DNA from: Gemmatimonadota bacterium
GTDB taxonomy: Bacteria; Gemmatimonadota; Gemmatimonadetes; Longimicrobiales; Gaopeijiaceae
NCBI GenBank assembly: GCA_028874995.1
Contig: JAPPGM010000132.1
Coordinates: 18,845-55,006, forward strand
Direction of reading: 5' to 3'
DNA length: 36,162 nt
The notes beneath the pieces are model-generated. The model was not told the DNA's origin. It searched no databases and saw only the letters and a list, made by a program, of their open reading frames with translations. The position numbers were made by a program, and so were the translations under genes. This document shows positions 8,428 to 16,817 of this stretch, one piece after another. How positions within the stretch are numbered: position 1 is the first letter of the stretch; each line of letters opens with the position of its first letter.

Positions 8428-9597
8428 CTACCACTCCGCCGACTCCTCGTCGTACAGGGCTGTCGGCAGACGGTACGAGAATTTGGCCGCGTCAAAACTC
8501 GCGAAGTCCATCAAGGAGACGAACCGGTCCAGCTTCCCTCTGGTTCCGACGCGGGGAAGCACTTTTCCGACGATCCTGCGGAGCCGGTGCTTGAACCGCA
8601 TGGCCGGAACCACTTTTCGCTTCTGGCGCGGAAACATGAAAGTGTCCGCGAGTTCCTCACCGATCAGTTCACGCGACGCCTGGGTCACGACGCGCGCCAT
8701 CTCCCTGCGCTCGGCGGGTTTGCTGACTCCGATGATCACCGGGGCGCTTTCCACGAGGCTGTTGGCCATGATGATCGCGTCATAGTCCGCAGGGGGTTCG
8801 CACAGCGAACCGATTTCGAACGCGTGGCATGCCGACGCTTCGTCGTCGAAGAGGATCTCCTCGGGGATGCCCATCAGCAGTCCCGTGTAGCGCCAGACGT
8901 GGATGTAGGCTTCCCGCTCCTCCTTGCTGAAGTCGCCCCCCAGCGTTGCCACATGCCGCATCAAACGACCGGAAAAGGCCGCGCCGGCCAGCAGAATATG
9001 GGCGGCGCTGATCGGTTCCCCGTGCCGCTCATGGTCCCATTCGTCGGACTGGTTGATCAGGTATCTGGACTGCGCGTGCACCAGACGAACCCGGAGCGTA
9101 AGCCTCCACCCGTCCCCTCCGGGCTCCATTCCACCCGGGAGGTACTGCTCGACCAGTTGCATCCCGTTCTGCTTGAGCCGGCGTACACCTGCGGAAGCAA
9201 CCCGCCCCCGGATCCGGAAGGACTTGCTGATCAGGGTTGAGAACCCCTCGACAATGCTTCCGCCCACCAGGGCCGCCAGGACGATGTCGGAGTTTCGCAG
9301 GAACGCGCGCGAGGCCATTCGGGCGATCCCGGGGTCAAACCAGTCCGGCACGGCGTTGGCATCGGCGACGAACTCACGAAGCGACTCGGGAACGTCCGAT
9401 CCCGCCCCATCGGAGGACTCCAACGCGCTCGTCAGCATCGAGTGAACCTCTTGCGGAGCGAACGACAAGAGATCCTCGACCAGGGTATCCGCCAGCGGAT
9501 CGCCGACCGTCGTGTGGCGGATGTACGCTTCCGCAAGCTCCGGATCGCGCTCGCGGGCGGTCTCGTATCCCGCGAGGTAGGCACTGGGAACTTCCAA
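8428..9597 (-). CDS. DUF2236 / MpaB-family oxygenase-like protein
   Basis: The 389-residue protein matches the MpaB/latex-clearing-protein superfamily, whose studied members bind haem b and oxidise organic substrates such as rubber. Visible marks are the helical segment ASRAFLRNSDIVLAALVGGSIVEGF, the arginine- and histidine-rich stretch TLRVRLVHAQSRYL (167-180, with H174 a likely haem-contact residue), and GEPISAAHILLAGAAFS. After these come YIHVWRYTGLLMGIPEEIL, which is characteristic of the family, and a basic C-terminal region. The start is a TTG at 9595-9597: an in-frame TAG lies about a dozen codons before it, and GGGAGAAG precedes it closely. No signal peptide is apparent. The 3' end faces the RND permease. 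The substrate is unknown; cofactor binding is inferred from the family. Confidence 0.8.
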   Translation of the reverse strand: MEVPSAYLAGYETARERDPELAEAYIRHTTVGDPLADTLVEDLLSFAPQEVHSMLTSALESSDGAGSDVPESLREFVADANAVPDWFDPGIARMASRAFLRNSDIVLAALVGGSIVEGFSTLISKSFRIRGRVASAGVRRLKQNGMQLVEQYLPGGMEPGGDGWRLTLRVRLVHAQSRYLINQSDEWDHERHGEPISAAHILLAGAAFSGRLMRHVATLGGDFSKEEREAYIHVWRYTGLLMGIPEEILFDDEASACHAFEIGSLCEPPADYDAIIMANSLVESAPVIIGVSKPAERREMARVVTQASRELIGEELADTFMFPRQKRKVVPAMRFKHRLRRIVGKVLPRVGTRGKLDRFVSLMDFASFDAAKFSYRLPTALYDEESAEW

Positions 9598-9941
9598 GGC
9601 TTCTCCCGACTTGACCCGGAGAGCCGCCTAACCGGTGCCGCCACAAAGCTTGCGGCCTCTCCGAGGGATTGGGGGTACGTTGGAGTGCTACACCAATCTG
9701 GCAACCCGTGGGGCATAGTACAACCTCCTCACCAACGCGGTGTTTCGGCAACACGCGGGAAACGAGGGCGATGGTGCGGTGACGCCACGAGCACCCCGGT
9801 CTCCGGGAAGCCCCGCACCACCCGCCCTCGCGGAGCAGGACATGCCGGGAGCCGCTCCAGCAGCCGCTCGCCGGGTTGGCGTGGTTTCAGGTGTGTGAGT
9901 AGAATCACGAATCCCGCGTCCCCCAAACCGCTTCTCTCCAT
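9598..9941. other. Divergent intergenic region without a recognisable gene
   Basis: This 344-base gap separates the start codons of the DUF2236 gene (minus) and the secreted amidohydrolase (plus). I see no convincing protein or RNA gene. The only structured signal I can support is the promoter candidate near its right end. Confidence 0.4.
9876..9905 (+). promoter_or_regulatory. Candidate sigma-70-like promoter for the amidohydrolase
   Basis: TTGGCG (9876-9881) and TAGAAT (9900-9905) are separated by 18 bases. Transcription starting just downstream would leave a leader of about 30 bases before the ATG at 9942. The ten bases GAGTAGAATC recur at 3580-3589. Confidence 0.35.
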
Positions 9942-11813
9942 ATGCGCAACTTCCCCTCTTCTCCCAGGTCAGCCCACGCACACCGCAACATTCGGGCACC
10001 GGGCGCCGCTGGCCGCAGATCGGCCCTCCGCGCCCGGCACCACCGCCTCGGCGCGGCTGCCGGCCTGGCGCCTCGCCGCTCTCGCTGCTCGCGTGGGTTT
10101 GTCCACGGACTCCTCGCCGCCCTTCTCGTCGCTTCGGTCTCCACCTCCCCCCCGCTCACCGCCCAGACAACCCGGCACTACGACCTCCTCATCCGCGGCG
10201 GCAGAATCCTGGACGGAACCGGCAACCCCTGGTTCCGCGCGGACATAGGGGTGCGCGACGGCCGCATCGTTGCGCTAGGCATGCTCACGGGCGCCACCGC
10301 CGACCGGGTTGTCGACGCGACGGGCCGCTACGTGTCCCCCGGCTTCATCGACATCCATTCGCACGCGGACGACGGGGGAAGCGGCCGCCGCGCGAGTATC
10401 CGCAATGACTCGACCCACCGCAAGGCGGCGCCCAACGTCGTGTCGCAGGGAGCCACTACCGTCGTCGTCAACCAGGACGGGCGATCGCCGTGGCCCATCG
10501 CCGAACAGCGCGCGACGCTGGAACGCCAGGGCGTGGGACCCAACGTGATGTTGATGGTGGGCCACGGGACGGTGCGGCGCATGGCCATGGGCGACGACTT
10601 CCGGCGGGCCGCGACGTCCGGCGAGACCGCGCGCATGGCGGCGCTGGTGCGGCAGGCGCTGGAAGAGGGCGCAGTCGGGATCTCGGCGGGGCTCGAATAC
10701 GTGCCGGGGCGCTGGAGCACGACCGACGAACTGGTGGCCCTGGTCGCGGAGCTCGCCCCGTACGACGGCGTGTACATCTCGCACGAACGGGCCGAAGGGG
10801 CGGACCCGATGTGGTACCTGCCCAGCCAGCACGAGGGAACTCCCCCCACCCTGCAGGACGCCGTGGCCGAGACCATCGAGATCGGGCGCCGCACCGGCGT
10901 GCGCGTCGTCGCGTCGCATATCAAGGCGAAGGGCGTGGGCTATTGGGGGCAGAGCGCCTCGGCGATCGAGATGATCCAGCAGGCCCGGGATGAAGGCGTG
11001 CGCGTCTGGGCGGACCAGTACCCGTACCCGACCAGCGGTACCGACGGCCGCACCGTGCTGATCCCGCGCTGGGCCCTCGACGACGAGGACGCCGCGAGCG
11101 CCGCTGATGCCCGCCCACCCGCCGACATGCTGGAGATCAGGCTCCGGGATCCCGAGACCGCGGCCCTCATCCGCAGCGACATCACCCACGAAATCGGGCG
11201 CCGGGGCGGCGTGAACCGGATCGTCGTCTTCGAGCATCCCAACGAGGAGTACGTGGGCAAGAATCTCGGCGAGATCGCGGCCGAGCGCGGGGAGAACCCG
11301 ATCGAGACCGCCATCGCGCTGCAGTTGGAGGGCGACCGAACGCGGCCCGGCGGCGGCCGCTTCCGCAGCTTCTCGATGTCCGAGGACGACGTGGAGAACT
11401 ATGCGGGGCAGCCGTGGGTGGCAACCGCGTCGGACGGCGGGATCGCGTGGCCGGGCGACGGTCCCGTGCATCCTCGCTTCTACGGCACCTTCCCGCGCAA
11501 GATCCGCCACTATGCGCTCAACGTGGGCGCCCTTTCGCTGGAGTCGGCAATCCGGGCGCAGACCTCGCTGCCTGCGCGCATCATGGGTCTCACCGACCGG
11601 GGCGAGATCCGCGAAGGCTACTGGGCGGACCTGGTCGTCTTCGACCTCGAGACCATCACCGACCAGGCCACTTTCGAGCAGCCGCACCAACACTCGGCGG
11701 GGATCGATCATGTGCTGGTGAACGGGGAGTTCGTGGTGGACGAGGGGCGGATCGTGATGGCCCTGCCCGGGAAGGTGCTCGTGCCGCGAAACGGGGGACG
11801 GCCGACGAGTTGA
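9942..11813 (+). CDS. Secreted amidohydrolase, N-acyl-D-amino-acid deacylase-like
   Basis: The family removes acyl groups from D-amino acids or acts on related amides with a zinc centre in a TIM barrel. The protein has a composite small beta-domain (HYDLLIRGGRILDGTGNPWFRADIGVRDGRI split at both ends of the barrel), the metal motif IDIHSHAD, and GAVGISAGLEYVPGRWSTTDEL. It continues with YISHERAEG, VVASHIKAKG, TASDGGIAWPGDGPVHPRFYGTFPR and the C-terminal return GLTDRGEIREGYWADLVVFD. All are hallmarks of the D-aminoacylase group. A hydrophobic stretch FVHGLLAALLVASVSTSPPLTAQ ends like a signal peptide, but about 50 arginine-rich residues precede it and I find no better in-frame ATG, GTG or TTG; the true start may be non-standard. 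The exact substrate is unknown; peptidoglycan or D-amino-acid scavenging is possible. Confidence 0.88.
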   Translation: MRNFPSSPRSAHAHRNIRAPGAAGRRSALRARHHRLGAAAGLAPRRSRCSRGFVHGLLAALLVASVSTSPPLTAQTTRHYDLLIRGGRILDGTGNPWFRADIGVRDGRIVALGMLTGATADRVVDATGRYVSPGFIDIHSHADDGGSGRRASIRNDSTHRKAAPNVVSQGATTVVVNQDGRSPWPIAEQRATLERQGVGPNVMLMVGHGTVRRMAMGDDFRRAATSGETARMAALVRQALEEGAVGISAGLEYVPGRWSTTDELVALVAELAPYDGVYISHERAEGADPMWYLPSQHEGTPPTLQDAVAETIEIGRRTGVRVVASHIKAKGVGYWGQSASAIEMIQQARDEGVRVWADQYPYPTSGTDGRTVLIPRWALDDEDAASAADARPPADMLEIRLRDPETAALIRSDITHEIGRRGGVNRIVVFEHPNEEYVGKNLGEIAAERGENPIETAIALQLEGDRTRPGGGRFRSFSMSEDDVENYAGQPWVATASDGGIAWPGDGPVHPRFYGTFPRKIRHYALNVGALSLESAIRAQTSLPARIMGLTDRGEIREGYWADLVVFDLETITDQATFEQPHQHSAGIDHVLVNGEFVVDEGRIVMALPGKVLVPRNGGRPTS

Positions 11814-11902
11814 GCGACATCGGGTTGGCGTTGGCAGTGACCGTCGATCCCCAATCACAAGCCCTTCGTCAGTGACCTGATCGCCGGACGCAGCGGCCAA
11901 AT

Positions 11903-11919
11903 CCGGGTGACGCACCCGG
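11903..11919. terminator. Hairpin between convergent genes
   Basis: CCGGGTG (11903-11909) and CACCCGG (11913-11919) form a perfect seven-base-pair stem with a three-base loop. It lies about 90 bases after the amidohydrolase stop and faces the 3' end of the SusC-like gene. There is no clear T-tract. A terminator is inferred from position. Confidence 0.4.
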
Positions 11920-11928
11920 GGATTGATC

Positions 11929-11974
11929 GATTGTGTAAACTACGGTCGACATTGTGTAAACCGTAGTTGACAAT
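11929..11974. repeat. Tandem pair of the 25-base dyad motif (copies B2 and B1)
   Basis: Two motif copies, 11929-11953 and 11950-11974, overlap by four bases, giving an exact 21-base period (two DNA turns). On the minus strand each has ATTGTCAAC or AATGTCGAC, then four bases, then GTTTACACAAT. They lie in the convergent gap 11814-12099, which has no gene of its own. Further right, 12012-12025 is another inverted repeat (CAGTCC-GT-GGACTG). Confidence 0.65.
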
Positions 11975-12099
11975 CCACCGTACGCACCACTGGGCGAACG
12001 CCGACCCCAGACAGTCCGTGGACTGCGCGGGCCGCGGGCAGGGAGCCCCCCCCACCCGCGGCCCAAACCGCGGCAGTTGCCTTCAACGCCGCCTCGATC

Positions 12100-15039
12100 T
12101 CAGAACCGCGTCCTGACCGACAAGAGAAACCTCCTCGGCTGCGGGAGCCCCATGAACGGCCTGGAACCGAAGTCGCCGGCGTAGTACTTCTTGCTCGGGT
12201 CGTTGCAGTTGCAGTTGTCCCACCAGTGCAGGTTGTACCCCGAGAGGGTGACGGTCGTTCGTTTCAGTCCGATACGCCCTGCCAGGCCCTCCGGAACGGC
12301 ATACGACACCGACACCTCCTGCAGCCGAATGTGGTCTCGCTTGTCGACCGGGTAGGCCGTCGAATGGTAGTCTGCCACCGAGTCGCTCCTGTAGGTCGCC
12401 GACCCGTCCGCGCCAAGATGTACGAGATACTCGTCGTAGCCGCCCTCACGCACACCGTACGCCCTTTCATCATTGACCATCATCGCACCCATCTCGCCCC
12501 TCAGCTGGAACGCCACTCGCAGGTCGTCGCCGATCTGGAAGCTGTTGAAGATCGAGCCCATGTGCACGGGCTGAATCGGGCCATGTCTGAACTGGTGTTC
12601 GGTCCGGATGTGCTTGTTGGCATCCCGATCGTAACCGGCAATCCCATGGTGCCAAACGTTCCCAAGGGATTCACCTACAAACCAGCCGTTCAGCTGCGCG
12701 GCACGCCGCCACCCGACATGCTCCCAAGTCCCGTCCCCTCTCCGTTCATAGAGGGGCATGGAATCGTCGGCGGCGGTGTCGCCCAGGCCGGTGATCCGGT
12801 TCCGGTTCCACTCGTACGTCAGGTTCGAATTCCAGCGGAAGCCGGGCGTGTCGATCAGCCACGCCCGCACAACCGCCTCGATGCCGCGGTTCATGATCTC
12901 GCAGCAGTTCTCGAGTCTTCCGGTCAAGCCCCCGGGGCGGTGCCTGTAGACGGTGAACAGTGCGTTGAGCACTCGCGCGTCGTAGTACGTGAACTCGACC
13001 CCGATCCTGTCGCTCAGGAGCCCGAGATCGAGCCCGGTCTCGAACTCGCGCTTGTTCTCAGGGTCTATTTCGTACCTGGACGGAAGTGACCACCCGTCCC
13101 CTCCCGGGACCCGGGCAGTCGCTTTGAGGGGGAGCTTCCCGGCCATGCCGACGGCGCCACGTACCTTCAGGTTCGAAATCGGAGCGGGTAGAACCGAGCT
13201 TGGCACGCTGTAGCCAATGGCGGCTTTCGGGTACAACTGCGGACCCACATCGTCACCGAAGGCCGAGCGGCCGTCCACGCGAACGGCGGTCGTAAGGGAA
13301 AGGTCCTCGCCGAGGTCCAGGCGGTTCATGGCGAAAACCCCGCGGCCGCGCCTCTCGAACATGCCTTCGTCCGCGACGGTCTCCTCGGCTTCATGCAGGG
13401 TGGATACCGGTCCGTCGTAGCCGCGTCCCGTGGCCATCGCCGTGGATATGTCGTCCCAATACGCCTGCGCACCCACGGAGACGGAGCCACTCAGACCCCC
13501 CATGCCGGCGAGATCCTCGTAGTCGTAGGTCGACAGGAAATCGACCGTGAACTTCCCCGAATACCGGGACCCGACGTTCCTTTCCCCCTGGTCGCCGAGG
13601 TACGTGTAGTAGCGTCCCCAGGGGAGGGTGCGGGTCTTCCGTTCCGACACCCGGTCGGCCCCGATCGTGAGTCTGTGCGTAAAGTTGGGCGTCGCCTGGT
13701 AGTTGACCTGGACTCGCCCGGTCCACCGGTCGGCTTCCGAAACGGTCCTGATCGCCTGGGCGTCGGCCACGGCTACTTCCTGACTCAGCCCGCCGCCGTA
13801 CGGCTCCTCCTCGGTAGCCTCGAACGGGTTGCTCAGCATTGCATTCGTGAAGACGCCCAACCAGTTGTTGCCGGTCTGAAGCGGCCGGATCCTGTTGCGC
13901 ACAAAACCCGAGGCCAAATCGACCGAGAGATTGTCGGCCGCCGACCAGTTGAGGTTGACCCTCAGGTTGGCGCGGGTCTGGTCGCTGGGCTTTACCGAAC
14001 CCTCTTCGTAGGTCAGCCCGCCGGCCGCGAAGTAGGTCACGTCCCGGCCGCCCCCGTAAATCGTCAGATCGTAGTTGTTGACGATTCCGTTCTCGATCAG
14101 GTGTTCGTTCGGATCCCATGCGGCGAAGCCGGAAGGCCCGGTGAAGTTCGGACGCAGCCGGGTGGGCAGGTTCGCCCGGAGCCGGTTGAAACCCATCCCG
14201 GTGCTGACGGTAACGGTGGGCGGGGTGTTGTTCCGGCCTCGCTTCGTGAACACCTGGATTACGCCGGCCGACCCCTCGGAGCCGAAGAGCGCCGCCGCCG
14301 CCGGACCCTTGAGGACCTCGACGCGGTCGATCTCTTCGGGGTTCAGGTCGGATAGCCGGTCTTCGCCCGCGCCGCCGGAGAAAAAGCAACAGGTGACGCC
14401 CTCCATCCCGCCCCATTCCAGCTTCTCGGTGTCAACCCGCACGCCGTCGATCAACACCAGCGGACGCTGGCGCGTGACTCCGAACGAGTCCGTGCCGCGG
14501 ATGCGGAGTTCGCGGCCCGAGCCGATCCCGCCGTTGGTCCCGGTGGAGCGGAGGCCGGGAATGCGTCCTTCGAGTGCGTGGCTGAAGCCGTCGACCGGGA
14601 AATCCTCCCCGATCCTGTCGAAGGCGATGGTCGGCAGCGAGGTGCCGATCTTGCGCCGCTCCGACGGACCCGCCCCCGCCGTGACCGGCTGGTCGAGGTC
14701 AACTCCGGAGACTTCCAGCCGGAAGTCCGCTTCCACGGTACTCCCGTGCGTGACGGTCACCTCCCGCTCCCGGGTCCCGTACCCGAAGATCACGACCTTG
14801 ACGGTCTGCGTGCCCGCGGGGACGCTGCCGAGCCGGTAGCGCCCGTCGGAAGCGGTCAGCGCGCTGATCCGGGTACCCGCGAGACTGACGCGGGCTCCGT
14901 CGAGCGGCTGGCCGGTGGTGGCGTCCGTGACCACTCCGGTCAGGGCGCCCGTCTGCGCGGCAAGGCCGCTGGCTCCACTCGCGACGATCGTGAGTGAGAG
15001 GGCGGCGATCGCGCCGGCGATACAGTAGCGATGGGACAT
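12100..15039 (-). CDS. SusC/RagA-type TonB-linked outer-membrane receptor
   Basis: This is a complete 979-residue receptor. A signal peptide ends near GLAAQ (residue 29). A carboxypeptidase-regulatory-like domain follows (31-110; GVVTDATTGQPLDGARVSL). The plug holds RIRGTDSF, PLVLIDGVRVD and IDRVEVLKGPAAAALFGSEGSAGVIQVFTKRG (to about 268), and the long barrel ends FLLSVRTRF with a terminal phenylalanine. AAAGGAGA lies just before the ATG and fixes the start. SusC proteins normally work with a SusD lipoprotein to import glycans or peptides, but none is present on either side. Oddities are a double cysteine in the plug (C217, C218) and a CNCN cluster near the C-terminus, which could bind metal or form disulfides. 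The substrate is unknown. The 3' end faces the amidohydrolase gene. Confidence 0.93.
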   Translation of the reverse strand: MSHRYCIAGAIAALSLTIVASGASGLAAQTGALTGVVTDATTGQPLDGARVSLAGTRISALTASDGRYRLGSVPAGTQTVKVVIFGYGTREREVTVTHGSTVEADFRLEVSGVDLDQPVTAGAGPSERRKIGTSLPTIAFDRIGEDFPVDGFSHALEGRIPGLRSTGTNGGIGSGRELRIRGTDSFGVTRQRPLVLIDGVRVDTEKLEWGGMEGVTCCFFSGGAGEDRLSDLNPEEIDRVEVLKGPAAAALFGSEGSAGVIQVFTKRGRNNTPPTVTVSTGMGFNRLRANLPTRLRPNFTGPSGFAAWDPNEHLIENGIVNNYDLTIYGGGRDVTYFAAGGLTYEEGSVKPSDQTRANLRVNLNWSAADNLSVDLASGFVRNRIRPLQTGNNWLGVFTNAMLSNPFEATEEEPYGGGLSQEVAVADAQAIRTVSEADRWTGRVQVNYQATPNFTHRLTIGADRVSERKTRTLPWGRYYTYLGDQGERNVGSRYSGKFTVDFLSTYDYEDLAGMGGLSGSVSVGAQAYWDDISTAMATGRGYDGPVSTLHEAEETVADEGMFERRGRGVFAMNRLDLGEDLSLTTAVRVDGRSAFGDDVGPQLYPKAAIGYSVPSSVLPAPISNLKVRGAVGMAGKLPLKATARVPGGDGWSLPSRYEIDPENKREFETGLDLGLLSDRIGVEFTYYDARVLNALFTVYRHRPGGLTGRLENCCEIMNRGIEAVVRAWLIDTPGFRWNSNLTYEWNRNRITGLGDTAADDSMPLYERRGDGTWEHVGWRRAAQLNGWFVGESLGNVWHHGIAGYDRDANKHIRTEHQFRHGPIQPVHMGSIFNSFQIGDDLRVAFQLRGEMGAMMVNDERAYGVREGGYDEYLVHLGADGSATYRSDSVADYHSTAYPVDKRDHIRLQEVSVSYAVPEGLAGRIGLKRTTVTLSGYNLHWWDNCNCNDPSKKYYAGDFGSRPFMGLPQPRRFLLSVRTRF

Positions 15040-15403
15040 GGCACATCTCCTTTCGTGGGGGTGGAAGTGTCCTCGCCAAGGGCTGCCGGAGTGCCTGGCC
15101 GGTGCGGCCGACGATGGTGCACGCCGACGAGCCCGTCATGTCGGATTCGTCCTGGTATGGGACTGATGGTTGACTGGGATTCTGCATCATCTGGTGTGTT
15201 CCACGAAGTCGTCGATCTGTGAATGATACACCGGACAGGTAATGGAGTTCGAGCCGCGCCCCACCTCAGCGCTTTCGGTGGTCCCTCGGCTTTGGCCACG
15301 GATTGCGGCAGTGGGGCTCGGCGGAACCATGCCGGGTATCGACGCGCAGATCGATCCGCCCTAGCTTCCGAATGTCACCCCGCTGGCAGGAGACGTCTCG
15401 CAG
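15040..15403. other. Divergent intergenic region with no gene seen
   Basis: This gap of 364 bases lies between the SusC-like start (minus) and the esterase start (plus). A TTGACT at 15170-15175 has no good -10 partner on the plus strand. On the minus strand TTCGTG and CAGAAT are 17 bases apart and could be a weak promoter for the receptor. Bases 15264-15283 match 3611-3630 at 18 of 20 positions, with CCACGGAyTGC following in both places. Confidence 0.35.
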
Positions 15404-16774
15404 ATGCACCCACCCCACCACCGCTTCGCCATCGCGCCGATCCTGGCGGTCGCCGTCCTGACCGCGTGCGGCGACCCCGATCCGGTCGTCATCGAGCCCG
15501 CCCCCACCACCATCGAAGTGGTCGCGGGAGACGGCCAGCGGGCCGTTCAGGGTCTCCAGCTCGAGGACTCCGTGATTGTGCGGGTGCTCGACCAGGAGGG
15601 GCGAACCCTCTCCGGCACGGAGATCACGTTCACCCCCGGGGCGGGTCACGGCCAGGTCGACTCCGCTTCGGCCACCACCGGCGGCGACGGCCGGGCCACC
15701 GCCTTCTGGACCCTCGGCTCCGATCCCGGCAATCAGACGCTGGCCGTCGCTGCGGGCGAGGCCACCGCCAGCGTCGGTGCGACGGCGCTGGACCTCGAGG
15801 CGGAATTGGACGTGGTTTTCGCCCCCCCCTCACAGGCCGAGATCGACGCGGTTGGAGCCGATTGGGCCGCTCGCGACGTCTCCGCCACCGGCGTGCGGGT
15901 TGAACTCACCGAGGCACTGTCGCTGGTGGGATCTCCCGCCACCCTGAGAATCGTTTCGCATACGGTCACCGGAGCCCGCCACTACGGAGCGATTGTGGTT
16001 CCCGACGGGGCATCCGCGGAGAGCCTGCACGTCCTGACGTACCTGCACGGTGGCGACGGGGGCGTTTCGGTGGCAGACCTGCAGTTCGTCGCCCTGCCGC
16101 TGGGCGAGTTGCGCGACAGCTTCGTGTACGTGGTTCCTTCCTTTCGCAGCGAACCGCTCCGGCACGACGGGCAGAGCTGGATCTCGGAAGGCACGTCGAG
16201 CCCGTGGGACTACGACGTGGATGATGCGATCGCACTCATGACCGTCGCCTTCGAAACCACGCCGGAGGCCAGACCCGGCGGCTACAGCGTCATCGGCGGC
16301 AGCCGGGGCGCCGGGGTGGCCCTGCTCGCCGGGGCCCGGGACGAGCGGATCCGGAGAATCGTCGGTTTCTACGGCCCCACCGACTTCTACGACGACTGGG
16401 TGCGGGAGATCGTGCGCGAGGCGGCGCTCCGAATGCCGCGCAGCCTACCCGGGGTCACCCACCTCGACTCCACGGTGGTGCAGCCCTTCATACGGGGTGA
16501 CCTCGGGCCCGCCGAGGTTCGACTGGAACTGGTGCGCCGCTCGTCGGTCCTGTTCGCGGCCGGCCTGCCGGCGGTCCAGCTCCACCACGGCACGATCGAC
16601 CAGGTCGTCTCCGTGTCGCAGGCCGAATCCATGATCCGCACCATGGAGGCGCTGGGACGCGGGCCGCCCGACTTCGAGGCGTACATCTACGAGGGCGGGG
16701 GGCACGACTTCCTCTCCTTGCAGGAGGCCATCCAGCGCGCCGTCGAGTTCGTGTCGCGGGAGTTCGGCGGATAG
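15404..16774 (+). CDS. Lipoprotein alpha/beta hydrolase with Ig-like domain
   Basis: The 456-residue protein starts with a lipoprotein signal (lipobox LTAC, C22), so it is probably membrane-anchored in the envelope. Residues about 35-128 form a bacterial Ig-like (Big_1-like) domain, with VLDQEGRTLSGTEITFTPGAG and DGRATAFWTLG. After a linker comes an alpha/beta-hydrolase fold: LTYLHGGDGG (211-220) supplies the oxyanion region, GGSRG (298-302) carries the nucleophile S300, D399 in HGTID is the likely acid, and H434 in GGGHDF completes the triad. This layout fits dienelactone-hydrolase/prolyl-oligopeptidase-type esterases or peptidases; the substrate is unknown. The ATG at 15404 is directly followed by the signal peptide. 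It ends facing the amidohydrolase pair on the other strand. Confidence 0.88.
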   Translation: MHPPHHRFAIAPILAVAVLTACGDPDPVVIEPAPTTIEVVAGDGQRAVQGLQLEDSVIVRVLDQEGRTLSGTEITFTPGAGHGQVDSASATTGGDGRATAFWTLGSDPGNQTLAVAAGEATASVGATALDLEAELDVVFAPPSQAEIDAVGADWAARDVSATGVRVELTEALSLVGSPATLRIVSHTVTGARHYGAIVVPDGASAESLHVLTYLHGGDGGVSVADLQFVALPLGELRDSFVYVVPSFRSEPLRHDGQSWISEGTSSPWDYDVDDAIALMTVAFETTPEARPGGYSVIGGSRGAGVALLAGARDERIRRIVGFYGPTDFYDDWVREIVREAALRMPRSLPGVTHLDSTVVQPFIRGDLGPAEVRLELVRRSSVLFAAGLPAVQLHHGTIDQVVSVSQAESMIRTMEALGRGPPDFEAYIYEGGGHDFLSLQEAIQRAVEFVSREFGG

Positions 16775-16811
16775 CAGTCCGCGGACGGAATCCCCCCGCC
16801 ACCCGTCCGGC
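16773..16811 (+). repeat. 39-base 3' tail, second copy
   Basis: This is the partner of 8288-8326, beginning in the esterase stop codon. It contains the ten-base palindrome GTCCGCGGAC (16777-16786). Confidence 0.5.
16782..16809 (+). terminator. Hairpin after the esterase gene
   Basis: CGGACGG (16782-16788) pairs perfectly with CCGTCCG (16803-16809) across a C-rich loop. It sits in the 43-base gap between two convergent stop codons. No T-run follows. The terminator role is inferred. Confidence 0.4.
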
Positions 16812-16817
16812 CTGCAA

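Noticed and set aside
9598-9754. Minus-strand frames running into the DUF2236 gene that could extend it or encode a leader
   Set aside because: An in-frame TAG lies just before the TTG start, and the other frames have no family features.
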